Shown here piece by piece: positions 33,722 to 46,194 of a stretch of DNA of 64,000 nucleotides. The stretch's first letter is position 1; the number at the start of each line of letters is the position of its first letter. The stretch comes from Aspidiotus rigidus (taxonomy: Eukaryota > Arthropoda > Insecta > Hemiptera > Diaspididae): positions 1,116,001 through 1,180,000 of the forward strand of contig JAVHKY010000017.1 in NCBI GenBank assembly GCA_035079385.1, written 5' to 3'. Under the pieces are notes generated by a model that worked only from the letters and a program-made list of their open reading frames with translations, was not told the origin of the DNA and did not search any database. A program made the position numbers and the translations under genes.

Positions 33722-36700
33722 ATGATGTTTGGAATCGTTTCCATCGCCTTGATTCTTCTGACGTTTTTATATACTCTTCTCCGGTACAAGGAATGGCGAC
33801 AGAAATTCAGTGCATTGGACGAGGTGCCGGGACCACGGAACTACCCCCTGATCGGAAACTTTTGGACGTTGGCTTTAGTTCCACGTGCAGGTATGTTGAT
33901 GCGTTTATTAAGTGGGATCAAGGTAGTTTTGAAAAGTAGATATATATGGAAAAGGAACGAACGTCTCCTTCCACTATGCTTCAGACTTATTTCCACGATT
34001 CGAATCTTCGAGTTTCTTTTTACTCGCGTGAAAATGAACTGAAAATTTCATTTCTGCTTTTCGAAACTTCACTTGTACCTTAATTTACAATCTTTTTAGT
34101 GCGATTTCAATCATCTTCCTAATCCAAAGAATTAGAGTTAGATTTAGCTACTCGTGCGTTTGTATACTTGTTCAGTAAAGTCTCACATTAATTCCCTTAA
34201 TTGTATAAGTTAGAAATATATTATCTAGGAGTATAAGGGATGTACGTACTTGGGTCGAGCTTTCCAGTCCTTAGAAGAGTGAAATATTTTACAAATTGAG
34301 AGGTGAAGTAAGAAATCGGTTGCATTCAACTCTTTCACTTGAAAGCATCCAGTGAATTGAAATTCCTTTCATTCTCAGAAATCATCATCCAATCAAGAGA
34401 CATTTGTGCAACTTGATATCAAGGACTTCACACTAACAATCTCGTGAGGTAAATCGATTTAAAATGAAGTAGGTGCAAGTCCTGGCCCTCGTGTTATCGA
34501 TTTTTGTGTGACGGATTCGTGAAATTTGACAAAAGGGTTGAGTGTAATTTTGTGTCTCGTGTGGACTCCGTGCGCTCATCTCATTCATAATTTTACATTC
34601 GTCATTTTGTGTTAGTGGACACATAAAGAATTTAAAAAGGAACTGGAAAGAACGCGAGAACAATTTTTAATTTGTATAGTATTCGAGGAGTTGACAATTT
34701 TTATCGTAAACCTATATTGACAATTTCCCAGAAACTGTAAACTAATATGATCTTTAGAATAGCTGACATCTTTTTCAAATTAGAATAGGCCTACTAGCAG
34801 TCGAATAAGCTGAGCTTCACCTCCCGTGAGCCCCTGTAAAGCATACCGTCCAACAGTCTTCTAGGAAAGTCGATCCATTATGTGACCCTTACATGAGCGA
34901 AATTCGATTATTCTTAAATACCACGTTATAAGCTGAGCTTCACCTTCTCTTGGGGTGGTATAAGTGAGTGAAATTGAAGTCTCATTTTCGTCGAATCAAG
35001 TTAATAAGGACCAGATCACGTGGCCACTTTTCTTAGTGGGAAAAAATTTTTCTGTAGAAATAATATAGGTTCTGATGCAATATTGAAATTTCTTCTGTGA
35101 TGTTCGTATTTCAAGGAAATTGCGTCAAACAACGAGCGAAATCACGAAACCCATTATCATCGTATCCTTGATCTAGATCTGCGATTCTCGGTCGCATGCG
35201 CATGATGTCGGCATTATCAATCGAACAACTTATCTTATTTGCGTGAAGTCTATAGCTTTACCCCCGTCATCAATAACATCACTTTTTTCCCGAGAAAGAT
35301 AAAATTTATGCGAGCTCTTTCGCTTTTTAACAAGAAAATACGTTCTTCTGACCTACTTGCCACCTCGTGCTTCGACTAATGAAGAAAACTTACTGTTCTA
35401 TTTATTGCCGATTGCATCAAATTTTCTCTATCATTTAAATTCGAAACTTCTTTTTTGAGGATTTAACCCATAGTTTCAAATTATGTATTTTCTCAAAAGA
35501 GTCGAATATTTGTACTTATTTGTTAACTCTCAAAATTTTGATCGATTCTCTCCATCCTGTTCTGTCTTCCAAGATTGGGAAGGTCAATGCCTAATTTTTC
35601 GCCATAGAGTGCCCGGTGAATAAAATCTCCTCATTGTGTCTTCACAGTCACAATGAGGACACTATGAGGAAATATTGAGCATGTAATAAAATTGCTTTGA
35701 ACACCATCTTCTCTCTTGAAAAATAGTTGCGTTATCATTATGTCCTCTATATGTCCTCGTATTGAGGACACTTAAAGGATAGAATAAGGAAGTAGATCAT
35801 GAGTTCCAGAAAACCTCTTTATATCCTCATTCCATCCTCAAAGTATCCTTAATGTTGAGGATACTATGAGGACGTAATGAGGAAACATATTAGAGACCGT
35901 GATATCCTCATTGTGTCCTCACTACACCCATTGAGTGTCCTCGCTAGTGAGGATAAAATTAAGCCATAAGGAGGACACATTTGATATTCTCTTTATATCG
36001 TCATTTCTTCCTCAAAGTGTTGGTTGATAGTGTTGCAATAATATTCGCAGAGAAAGAAGCGAGTGCTATCTATATAAGATAAAATGAGTGTGTGAAGGTT
36101 ATAATTTTTGGAGAGCAGTCAGCTGAACTGCATTCCTGTAGGACCATAGATTTTTCGATTCAGTGTCTCCATTGCAATGATGAGGATTTATTCCCACATA
36201 TTGATACAAAAGTCTGAGTGGTTGTATAGAAAAAGTATGACCTCAAAAGAGAAGGTGACACATCTCTATATGAGGATAAAATGGGAATCTTGTTGGAGGA
36301 CGTGACGAGGGTATAATGAGGATACAATGATGAGGATATAATGGGGGTTCTTCCATGAGAACGAGATGAGGATATAATGAGGACACAATAAAATTGAACC
36401 ATGACGTTATCATACTGTGACGTCATAGGCCCCGCTCTCCAACTATATATGATAGGAGGGGGACTTGGAAAACGCACGGGTTCTTTAATGGAGTTGAACG
36501 AGAGGGCAGGAAACCTGTTTTATTGGGAATGGGAACTTGAAAAACTGGTCTATGACACCATCAGATAGTGACGTCACAGACTTTGCCCTCAAGCTATATA
36601 TGATAAGTGGGGGACTTGAAAAACTCACGAGTTCTTTAACGGAGTTGAACGAGGGGCAGCAGGAAACCTGTTTTATTGAACATAGAAACTTATAAAAACT

Positions 36701-39700
36701 TGACTATCACGTCATCAGATTGTGACGACACAAGGCTGACCTATTAGGTCATCAAACTGTGAAGTAAAAAGCCTCGCTCACCGAGCTATATATGATCGGA
36801 GGAGGACTTGAAAAAATCTCGACCTCCGTGTTATTTATATGATAGGAGGGGAACTTGGAGGGGACTTTAGAAAACAAGGCTGTTCTGTGACGTCATCAAA
36901 TTGTGACGTGACAGGCTTGGACTTCAGAGGATATACGTATGATAAGAGGAAAACTCAGAAAAACTTATCTATGGCGTCATCAGATTGTGAAGTCACAGGC
37001 CCCGCCCTCCAGGATATATTTGATAGGAGGGGTACTTGGAAATATTTCCATCCTCAAGCCATAAATGGTAGGAGGAGGACTTGGAAAAATTTTCACTCTC
37101 GAGCTATATATAATAGGAGAGGGACTTGAAAACCGAGCTTTACCGGCCAGCCGGACGGTGGACTCTTTTTCCGAAAAACCCTTCGATAAAACAGTTTCCC
37201 TATTAAAATTTTCAGAAGACATCTAGGCTGACCAGAATCCCCTCTAGTGACGACAGTAAATTAAACGCTTCAAATTCTTTGTTTAGGGCCTTTTCCCTAC
37301 ATCATATTGCGTACTCGTTTGATTGCTATAGTGGTACTTGCTTTACATTGGTCTTATGGCAAAGGGATTAGGTATGCTATTATTGCGCATTCGACTCCCC
37401 TTCTATAACACCAACACAAAAACAAATATCGTCACAATAAGAATCAGGCAAACTAGGATGCAATATAATATAGAGAAAGAGCTCCATTCGGAGAAATTCA
37501 GAAATTCTTGGACGTACGCGTCAGTTCGAATATTGATAATTTTGAAAGCTTATTTTTCTTTTCACCATTTCAAGATCGAATGAAATATGCGGCTAGTCTT
37601 CAGAAGAAATACGGAAAATTGTACAAGATGTGGATGGGAAGTCAACCAGTGCTATTTTGTTCGAACGCAGAAGATGCTCAGGTAAATGTACTTCATATTA
37701 CAATCTCCCGGTGCTTAATGAAAATTGTTAGGAATTTGGAAAAATTTCGAGACATGAATTCTCTGAAGAAAAACAGGATTTATCTTTCATTTAGAATATG
37801 TGCACGTGCCCTATAACGTTTTCATTCGCAAAACTTCTCGATTTCATTCCAGACTGTATTGAACAACCCGAGTTCTAGTGTGAATAAGGATTTACCCGAA
37901 ATTGATTTCATGAAATGTTGGCTGGGAGAGAGTCTGTTGACGTCCAACGGTAAGTTAAATATTCCAGATGGACTTTTGAGCGAGGAGAATTGTTAATATT
38001 TTCCTTTTTTTGAAAATCGTTTTGAAGTAAGTAAAAAGGTAAGGTGAATAAGAAGCTCTTAAAATGGATCTCATTACACTTACTCCATTCCTAGAAAAAA
38101 TATTCACCATTTCTGAGTCAATTTCAATTGGTCTGGAAGATCAGCGAAATCCTCCCTTCACACCAACCATAATCATATAGACAAAATTTACATTTAAGTA
38201 CCTGTACATTATAGGACCTGAATGGCATCAACGACGCAAGGTACTCACTCCGACTTTCTATTACACAATGCTGGAGTCTTTCCTTCCCACATTTGCTCAA
38301 CACAGTAAAACGTTCGTTGAAAGCTTAAGATTCATGGTAAATGATAAAGAAGAACGAAATATTTACCTTTTCTTGCGCAAGTGTACATTTGACATCATTT
38401 GTGGTAAGCAGAACATTTCCATTCCTTAAAAGGAAGAATTTAGTCCTCAGTCTTGACAACTTTTCTTCAATTCTTCGTAGATACGGCCATGGGAGTGACG
38501 TTTGATTTCAAAGATAGCAAAACACCAGCGTACTTTGAGAACTTATTAAAGTATGAATGAAATCAATTTAATTATCTTAATACATCAATATACCGTTTTA
38601 TTACATGTTTTGAACTTTTAGGATAAACAACATCATCGTGCAAAAAGTATTTTTACCGTGGTGGCATAACAAGACAATATATTCGTACTCGAGTCTATAT
38701 CAGGAAGAAGCAAGAGCTTTGAATGTTCTGCATTCTATGTCCAAGAATGTAAGTGCTCTAAAATAGTACATCAGCTAAACACGTGCCTTAGTCATTTCCC
38801 GGGCCGCCAAGAGCCAAACTGGGTTTAAAGATTACATCTCTTAAAAACCTCGGGCTTAAAGGAAAAATGCCTCCCTTCTCGTCAGCTTCAGCGCGAGACA
38901 AAGTTTTCATGATGAGTGTCTCAGCTTATTTTTCTCCTCTGCATAAAGTTGATCCTTCAAAGTCAGTAATTCTCGCTCGGCTAAGGCTAATACAGAGCTG
39001 CCAAAAGTTATTCTTCTCTTTGATACTCTCAGGTGGGCTGATTGTTTTCCAGCTTTAGCATTCCCCGATCATTTCCTAAAGGAGGAAAAACTACTCATAT
39101 CACAGCGGTGTATTTCTCCTCCACCTCTATATTGAAATAACAAAGCGTTAGAGGGGGTGGATGGATTATTGAGAATCAAGACCCACGACACTTACCTTGG
39201 TTGGCTCCCTACGATCGCTATAAACGATGAATTGATTTCCTACTTACAGGTAATTCAGAGGAACAGAGATAGGCGACAACAAGAAAAATACAACCGTACC
39301 GTCATCAAGACCAATGAGGATGGTTAGTACTGTAGCTCAATAGGATCTTTCATTTTCTCCAAAATTTGTAGGCATTAGTAAAGTGCTAACTGCAAAGTGA
39401 AATACTCGTGTTTATGATTTCAGATGAAAAAGAGAAGAAAGCATTTTTAGATTTGCTCTTGGACCTACACGAAGACAATCAAGTATATTTAACCGACGAT
39501 GACATTCGTGGAGAAGTAGATAGTTTCTTGTCAGCGGTTAGCTAGTTGAAATCTTTTTAATCTTTCCGATGAGTTGCTTCCGTAGCTTAAAATTCGACCT
39601 CAAATTCTTTTTTTAGGGACACGGTACAGCAACAGCGGGTATAATGGCGGCCATTCATTTTTTGAGTACGCATCCAGATGTTCAGGTAAGAAAAACAGGT

Positions 39701-41612
39701 TCTTTTTCCATTAAAAATTTTTCAAATTCATTATTCTCAGTAAACTTGTTTCGGAAAATTTTCGTGCTTCCGAGTAACTTTTTCGTGCGTTCTTTTATAG
39801 GACAAAGTAGCCGAGGAGTTGTATGCGGTATTCGGGGATTCCGATCGTAATCCAACCTTCCAGGATCTTTCCGAATTGAAATACCTGGATTGCGTGTTGA
39901 AGGAGAGTCTTCGTATACTTGCGCCCGTTCAGTTCATGTCTCGCCAAATAAGCGAACCTCTCACCTTAGGTAAAAAATGATAGTCGCGAAGACTCTTCAT
40001 CCGAGAAATATTCGAATTTTGTCTTTTTGAAAGAATTTTACCGACTAAAATTATAATGGTCTTGGCAAATACTTTGAAATACTGCCATTAATGAACATTT
40101 TGTAATAGTTGCTCCTCTGAGTTTCTCCACAGACGCGCTTGTCTAAAAGATTAAGATGGCATCCAATTCCTGAATCTGAAAATATAGTATCAAATAGCAG
40201 ATTTCTCAAGTCAACTTCAAACTAAGAGAGGAGCCCTCCCAAAGATAAAATTGCCTTTCTATAGAAGAGTTTTTTTTTATACTTATTCCTGGGTTGAAAT
40301 GCATTTTTCTCATTGCAATTGTACAAGACATAAACATCATTAGTCCCTGAAAATCTTTCCAACAAATTTTTTCTCTCGAATTCTACTACTTTTTCTTCCG
40401 ATACTTTCTCTTCTCAGAGGTTAGCTATCATTATAGCGATGCGACATTCTCGGATTGCTAAAATAAAAATAATTCAAAAGAATCATCGCTCATAGCCGTA
40501 CTTCCTCTTTGTTTGTGCTTTCAGGAGGCAAGCATAAAATTCCAGCCGGTACCATGATTCGATTACAGATTGCTGCAATACAGCATCAAGAGAAATATTT
40601 CCCGGATCCTTTGAAATTCAATCCGGATAATTTTTCGCCCGAAAATTCTCGTAAAAGACATCCGTGTGCTTTCTTGGCTTTTGGTTTCGGTCCACGCAAC
40701 TGTTTGGGTAATAATATGTTGAATACATGTACTATCATAAGTAGAAGAAATGAATACTTTCTGTTTCTTGGAAAGAAAGCTGAGCAGAAATAGGGAACAC
40801 ATATTAGTGAAGATTTATGGTCTTTTTTAGCGGGGAACGCGCTATCTCTTTTGTTGAGGAGGTATTCGCCAAAAACGAGCGCAAGCACATTCAAATTGTG
40901 ACGTCATTATTTTCGGGACTTGGAAAAATTTCAGCCCCTAAGCTTTATATGATATGTGGGGGAATTGGGATAGTTTCAGCTATATACGATAGGGGGGGAA
41001 CTCAGAAAAATTTCCACTCTCGAGCTATATGTGATGAAGGGGGACAAGAAAATTTCGACTCTCCGGCTATATATGATAGGAGCTGAGAAAAGTTTCATCT
41101 TCTGAGCTATGTATGATTGGTGGGGGGGGGGACGTGAAAAAATTTCAGCCCCCAAGCTTTATATGGTAGGTGGGGGGGGGGGAAACGTTACTCTCGAGCT
41201 ATATATGATAGGAGGGCGACTTGGAAGAATTTCGACCTCCAAGCTTTATATGATAGGAAGGGTCTATCAGAGAGTATGCTTCCTTTTCCAGTAAGCTCGA
41301 ACTCAATCTACCCATGGGCGATTCGAATGAGCGGGAAGGAAGGGGACCAAAGCGTAGAATTTGACACGTCTTCATTTTTTACGCATCAGCCGAAAGTCAA
41401 GCTTCTTAATGTGCCTTCAATATTTTACAGGTCAAAAATTTGCGATGCTCGAAGAAAAAATCATAGTGTCGACGTTGTTCCGAAATTACGAACTCAGGTC
41501 TACGCAAAAATTGGAAGATCTAGGACTTGTTCCTCGCCTGGTGTTATATTTTGACAATGGCGTGCGAGTCTCTCTCAGACCGAGAGAATGGAAGACAGCT
41601 GACAAATTTTAA
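33722..41612 (+). CDS. Cytochrome P450, CYP4-like, complete 12-exon gene
   Basis: A haem monooxygenase of the insect CYP4 type, ER membrane-anchored; substrates of this clade include fatty acids, hormones and xenobiotics. Exons: 33722-33890, 37575-37681, 37853-37949, 38215-38403, 38481-38550, 38622-38748, 39250-39322, 39424-39536, 39617-39685, 39801-39969, 40525-40707, 41431-41612; phases agree and give 515 residues. Exon 1 encodes the N-terminal anchor (IVSIALILLTFLYTLL) and a proline hinge (VPGPRNYPLIGNF). Later landmarks: WHQRRKVLTPTF (helix C), EVDSFLSAGHGTATAG (helix I), KESLR (ExxR) and FGFGPRNCLG with the haem cysteine. The helix I acid-alcohol pair, normally AGHDTT in CYP4, reads AGHGTA, so Asp and the second Thr are both replaced. 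The reading frame is intact. Long introns 1 and 11 hold repeats. Confidence 0.93.
35600..36400. repeat. Degenerate minisatellite based on TCCTCA / TGAGGA words
   Basis: Within P450 intron 1. Words such as ATGAGGACACTATGAGGA, ATGAGGATATAATGAGG and their complements (TCCTCATTGTGTCCTCA) recur many times on both strands, so the DNA can fold on itself. Units are uneven, about 15-45 bases apart. No coding content. Confidence 0.7.
36420..37135. repeat. 44-bp repeat array A (CTATATATGATAGGAGGGGGACTT type)
   Basis: At least eight diverged copies of a unit containing CTATATATGATAGGAGGGGG followed by ACTTGGAAAA, near 36442, 36593, 36783, 36832, 36935, 37012, 37060 and 37103. They are mixed with GACGTCATCAGATTGTGACG words and with AACGGAGTTGAACGAGGG / GGAAACCTGTTTTAT words. 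Lies in P450 intron 1. The same family recurs at 40905-41265, 46195-47560 and 51960-52060. Confidence 0.8.
37285..37485. mobile_element. Hairpin MITE-like element, copy 2
   Basis: Same family as 8505-8697. It starts AGGGCCTTTTCCCTACATCA and TATTGCGTACTCGTTTG, has a middle reading ACATTGGTCTTATGGCAAAG, and ends AAGAATCAGGCAAACTAGGA then GAGCTCC. More decayed than copy 1, and also intronic (P450 intron 1). Confidence 0.75.
40905..41265. repeat. 44-bp repeat array B in the last P450 intron
   Basis: About eight units of the same family as array A (GAGCTATATATGATAGGAG and AAGCTTTATATGATAGG variants with ACTTGGAAAAATTTC). It contains two runs of about ten G residues near 41121 and 41171. It sits between the haem-loop exon and the last exon of the P450 gene. 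Confidence 0.8.
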
Positions 41613-41683
41613 ATCGTACAGTACATCATATAGGTGTACGAAGTTTCTTTTAAAATAATTAAGTAGCATACATTGTTTATAGA

Positions 41684-41689
41684 AATAAA
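41684..41689 (+). terminator. Candidate poly(A) signal for the P450 gene
   Basis: AATAAA 72 bases after the stop. A block around it (about 41670-41740) is repeated in diverged form at about 41768-41835, each ending AGAATAAATTTCT(T/A)AGCTTA, so a tandem duplication has doubled the 3' signal region. Confidence 0.45.
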
Positions 41690-41898
41690 TCGCGCTGTCG
41701 CGTTTATCATAACGTAGAATAAATTTCTTAGCTTATTAGAATAAAATTATGCCTGCTTCTTGAAGGACATTTATTATAAAAATAGATCGCGTTATTGCGT
41801 TTATTATGACATATAGAATAAATTTCTAAGCTTAACGCCTAAAAATTTATTTTCCCTCTCGAAGAGAAATGAGATTAATATATCCAAACAATTAAAAA

Positions 41899-43240
41899 TT
41901 GCACTACTCCTGGGAATCACATCTTCACCTTCAACAACTTGTTGTCACCTTCGTACCCAGATACACTATTCGATGTATTTCTGGAATAATAAAAATCACA
42001 ATCAAGGGCTCACTATCGTGTACATGTTGGCTACAATTTTCCTATGTCCTCGAATTGTTTCCTAGAAGATTTGCTCTCCAAATTCAATCGTTCTTGAAGC
42101 GATATCAGAAATTTTTGCAAACACCTCGTCAACTTCGCAAACTAAAATCCGAATCCAAACCAATAAGTTACGAATCGTCTGACAACTCCATTACCCTATA
42201 ATCAACCAAGAACCCAGTACAGCCATACATATAAAAACCTAAGAAATGTATCCCCAGTACCAGATAATATCCATGGCCCACGCAGCTATGCTTTGAAATT
42301 TACATCCTAACTCCGTAACTTATTTCCTGTCACTATTCAATGTCACACTAAATCAAGCTATAAATCCCAATGATTGGAAACTAGCTTACATCCTCCCCCT
42401 CCTAAAATCTAACTCAGATCCATCACCTCGTGAGTCTTATCGACCCATTGCTCTCACAAGTGTACTAGGTAAACTTTTCCAAAAAATCATCAACAAATTA
42501 CTTTTATGGTTCCTCGATCAAAATAACCTATTACCCCCACTTCAATACAGATTTAGAATAGGACGCAATACCATTCAAGCACTTTCTGATCACCAAAATT
42601 AAATCGAACAAGCTTTCTTTAATAGAGTTCCCCTTTACACCATCTTTTTTGATCTCCAACAAGCATACCCTCGAGTTTAGAGGCACTACATATGCAAAAA
42701 AACTTCACTTTGTAGCCGTGACAGCTCTAATAGAAATTCGAGAAGAGAAGAAGTCATCCTTTCCAGATTAAGGATACACATTCTCACCTCACCAACGCTT
42801 ACATACTATCTCCTCCATTTTGCCCGCCCTGCCAAGAAAATCTTACAACTGATCACATTTTTGCATGTCCATTCACTTCGCTTTTCATTACAGGTTCCAT
42901 CCTTTGTCTCACAAGCACTCAAAAGTAATCATGATTATCATGACACTGTCTCTTCAGTACCTGCGTCTCACACAATTTGAACCGAGGTCTGTAAAAGCCG
43001 GTCAAGCGACATGCAAACAATCCATAGAATAAAGTCTATCGTACAAGTACAAGAAATCTCTTCCTCCAAACTGTTGTCTTATCGCTTGACAGGCTTTTAC
43101 AGAACTCGGTTCATTTCTTCCACTTTTTTGAATATTGACTATTCTTTTTCAAAACTATATACAATCCGTAAGATGTACGTCTAAGCTAAGTTATAAACAC
43201 ACTGTTTTCAAGCTAATGGCCTCAAGTGCAGCTCAACGCT
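41899..43240 (+). mobile_element. LINE remnant: partial reverse transcriptase joined to ORF2 tail
   Basis: Plus-strand reading shows an RT opening PxPDNIHGPRSYALK near 42265, then WKLAYILPLLKSNSDPSPRE and SYRPIALTSVLGKLFQKIIN near 42380-42500, QYRFRIGRNTIQALSDHQN near 42545, and FFDLQQAYPRV near 42650. The rest of RT and RNase H is deleted. The ORF2 tail follows at once (LSRLRIHILTSPTL, then CQENLTTDHIFACP near 42830). Several stops and shifts. The same tail type is seen at 20165-20800 and 50700-50800. Confidence 0.75.
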
Positions 43241-43299
43241 CGTAAAATAAAGAAAAAATGTCCTGAAAATCGTGTTTCATGCCTTTTGTAAGGTAGCAT

Positions 43300-44060
43300 A
43301 CTAGTTCGTCTTTGTCATGCTTGCTTTGCTTAATCTGGGAGTACCACCTTCTTGTTCTCTACACGTGAGTAAACTCCTCTCTTGGACTAGTATAGGTTTA
43401 CTTTAAAAGTGATAGCTTTTGGGAGGCTCACTCACTCCGCTCGTTCGTTCCCCTCCTCGGTCCATCTCCTTGGTCTAGTATGAGCCCAGCTTAGAATACT
43501 TCTAGCTAATAACTTTTTGTGGGCATGGTCTAGCATAACAAAAACTGACTAGCTCCTTTTATACAGTATACTAGTGTATGCCTGGTTTATACTAACTACG
43601 TTGATATGCACTCTCAGTATAAAGCTTATAAACTGGTTGGTATGAACTCGCGGGATAAACTCGCATCACCGACGGAGGGTGAAGGGAAGGGGGGGGGGGG
43701 ACTTCTTCGTTTATTATGTCTAATTTAAGACTAGTAAAATCCTAGTATGAAGCTAGTATATAAACTGGCCGGTGTGAACTCGCGGGAACTCGCAAAATTT
43801 CAAATTGGGGTTCAGGGCAGTATCAGGCCCCGGTTTATACTAGCTAAGATGTAGCCTAGTAGAGGTCTATGCTATACTAGGATCACCTGTTGAAGAATAT
43901 GCGAGGTTTATACTAGCCAATCTGTAGCCTGGTAGATGCCTAGACTTGTTTAGGCCTAGTATAAAGGAGCGTAGACATAGTACAAATCTAGTATAACTTC
44001 AGTACACTGATCTAGTACAGAATAGGCCGGGTGAACTCGCAAATTTCTAATCACCCACTT
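43300..44060. repeat. CTAGTATA / GGCCTAG word-rich repeat tract
   Basis: Repeated use of CTAGTATA, CTAGTATAAA, GGCCTAG and TATACTAGC on both strands, plus a run of about 13 G near 43690. A block with CTCACTCACTCCGCTCGTTC then TAGTCTAGTATGA-like sequence near 43420-43490 recurs near 46790-46835 and 47775-47830. Two half-copies near 43640 and 43760 share GGTGTGAACTCGCGGGA. No gene. Confidence 0.6.
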
Positions 44061-44481
44061 CAAATTAGGGGTCAGGGCAGAGTAAAGACATGAAACATGT
44101 TAAAAATTAAAAAGTCTATAAAGATGCTTTATTACAACGCGAATTTCAGAAGGAGCCCCACTCCAGCCTTGAGACATGTCTACGTCTAAAAAAGAGATGT
44201 GGGGTCCGTGAGAGCTTGCGTGAGTAAAGTTGCACAGATTTATTAATACACAGTGAAGCATTTGAGTACCGATATAACGAAATGATTTTATTAATAGCAA
44301 ATATAAAAGCTTCTATCAGTGGAATAAATAGGATATTAATGTGTTTTTCAGCTTGACTTGATATTGGCAGCATTGCTGTACTTCCGATCCATACCATCGA
44401 TTATGGAAAGTCGAATCTTTTGTAAAGAAACCTGTTCGTCTTTTCTTCGCGCAAACTATCTTCCGAACGCGCCCCGCTACT

Positions 44482-45551
44482 TCACGACAAGAATCTGATG
44501 AGAGAACATGACTGAATAAGACGCTTTCCGCTACACGAGTTTTCCCGTTGTACATAATCATTGAGTATTCTTTCTTTTGTTAGGTTGCGCTTATCTACAA
44601 CAGCTTGAATGCGGCTTTCGAAATATTCTTCTATCTCTTCATCGGTGAATCCAAGAATTTCCGCGTACTTCACGTTGGTCCTTACATCGAGGGCCTTGAA
44701 ATTGGAAAATAAATGCCCGGACGCTACATTGTCGGTCCCCGTAAAAAAAGAGAAGTGGATGTTATCATTTAGAGCTTCCAGTACCGTTAAGAAACTTTGC
44801 GAGATTTCTAGAAGTTTCTGACGTGTCTCAGTGAAAAACCAAGCTTTTGATAACGGGTAATCAATCTCGTCAATCAAGATGACAACACGCAATCCCGTAT
44901 TATTCTTCAAAGCTTGGATCAATGTAAATAAGGTCTGTGCTATAGGCATATCTTTCTCCATACCCCGAAGATTGTAGGACTCCGCTATTTTTTTCAACCT
45001 GTCTAAAATTCCAACTTTGAATGAATCTCCAGATTGGATGTCAAGTTCAGAGAAATTAAGTCTGATTACTGGATACGAAGACCAGGAATAATTCGGGCGT
45101 TCCTTACAAAAGTGAGTGTTTTTAAATAATTCCTTTTCACCTCTGAAAAACTCGTTCATAGTATCAATTAAAAGCGACTTTCCATATCCTTCCGACCACC
45201 TTAGAAAGAAATACTTCTGCGGTGGTTCTTCTTCGAGCATGAGATACAAGTATTTGGTTTTATCAACGTAGATTTGGTTGTGTTCGATTATCCATCTAAA
45301 ACTTGGAGTACCTTTTGACGGTAGGTCTTTCGCTGTTGAACAGAAAATATAAAAGTGATTTCATTAAGAGTAGTTTTTTTTTTCTGTGTTTGAACAATGG
45401 TAATGCAGAAATCCACATGGGAAGAATATAACAGCGAGAAGAAAATTTCTCGAATTGTTGTTTTTTCACGTCTCTGTACAATGGTACCAAGAAGCATAGT
45501 GTTGTAAAAAGAAATACAAACAACACGAACTTGATACAAACTCAAACTCAT
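44482..45551 (-). CDS. AAA-ATPase-like (DUF1703-type) protein, copy 3
   Basis: Proposed minus-strand exons are 45551-45488 (MSLSLYQVRVVCISFYNTML, signal-like) and 45332-44482, joined across a 155-base intron with donor G|GTACCA (weak) and acceptor CTGTTCAACAG (strong, identical to copy 1); 304 residues. Body motifs: NQIYVDKTKYLY, P-loop SEGYGKSLLIDTMNEFF with the lysine present, Walker B VVILIDEIDYPL, sensor-like FFTGTDN, GFTDEEIEEYFE. It ends CSLIRFLS, at the same position as the other copies. The exon 2 body and its acceptor are well supported; the first exon is less so. It lies 17 kb from the main cluster and in the opposite direction. Confidence 0.72.
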
Positions 45552-46194
45552 TTTATTTTAAGATGGACAAGAATTAGTCTCTATTAGGCGGAATCTCTGT
45601 TAGCAGATGATCAATGAATGGGTATTTGTTTTGAAGAGACAAGAGTGTTCATTACGAGTATGAGGTCGAGTAGACGAAAATAGTTCTAATAGGCCAGAGA
45701 GAGTTCAAAGCATAGTAGCCCCACAGGCTAGCGCTCGAAATCCAATGGAATTTGATAGCGGCAAGGATGAAGAAAACATCGAAGGGCTACAGTCCTCACA
45801 ACTTCTTTATCGTGTTTTATATCACCACAATACTTCGAGAAGTTGTTATCAGGACCGTTGCAGGGGCTAGGTCTTGGAACTACTCTATTTCCATAGCGAA
45901 TCCTGTCCTATTTTGTCTTTATTTCCGTGTTCCAGCGTCACTTCCTTACCATAATGTCATCCCTAAAGGGCAACACCCTACTACGGCAATTCACCTTCCA
46001 CAATCAATAAAAACGACGGTTTCATTGACGGTGTTGAACGAGGAACGCAGGAAACCTGTTCTATGAGTTGGAAAATAATATATATGACCCGGACTAGGAT
46101 AGCCCTTTCAAGTAACTCATGCATTGCTTTGTACGTACACCAATTGGCTTCGTCCCTTCAATGGGCCACATATGCAATTCTTCAAACACCGTAA
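45552..46194. other. Spacer without a recognised gene
   Basis: Contains one member of the GGTGTTGAACGAGGAACGC / GGAAACCTGTTCTATGA repeat near 46030-46060. Open frames here show no recognisable homology. Confidence 0.4.

Noticed and set aside
38867..39058. Extra P450 exon or separate ORF in intron 6
   Set aside because: No P450 motif, and the join 38748/39250 keeps phase without it.
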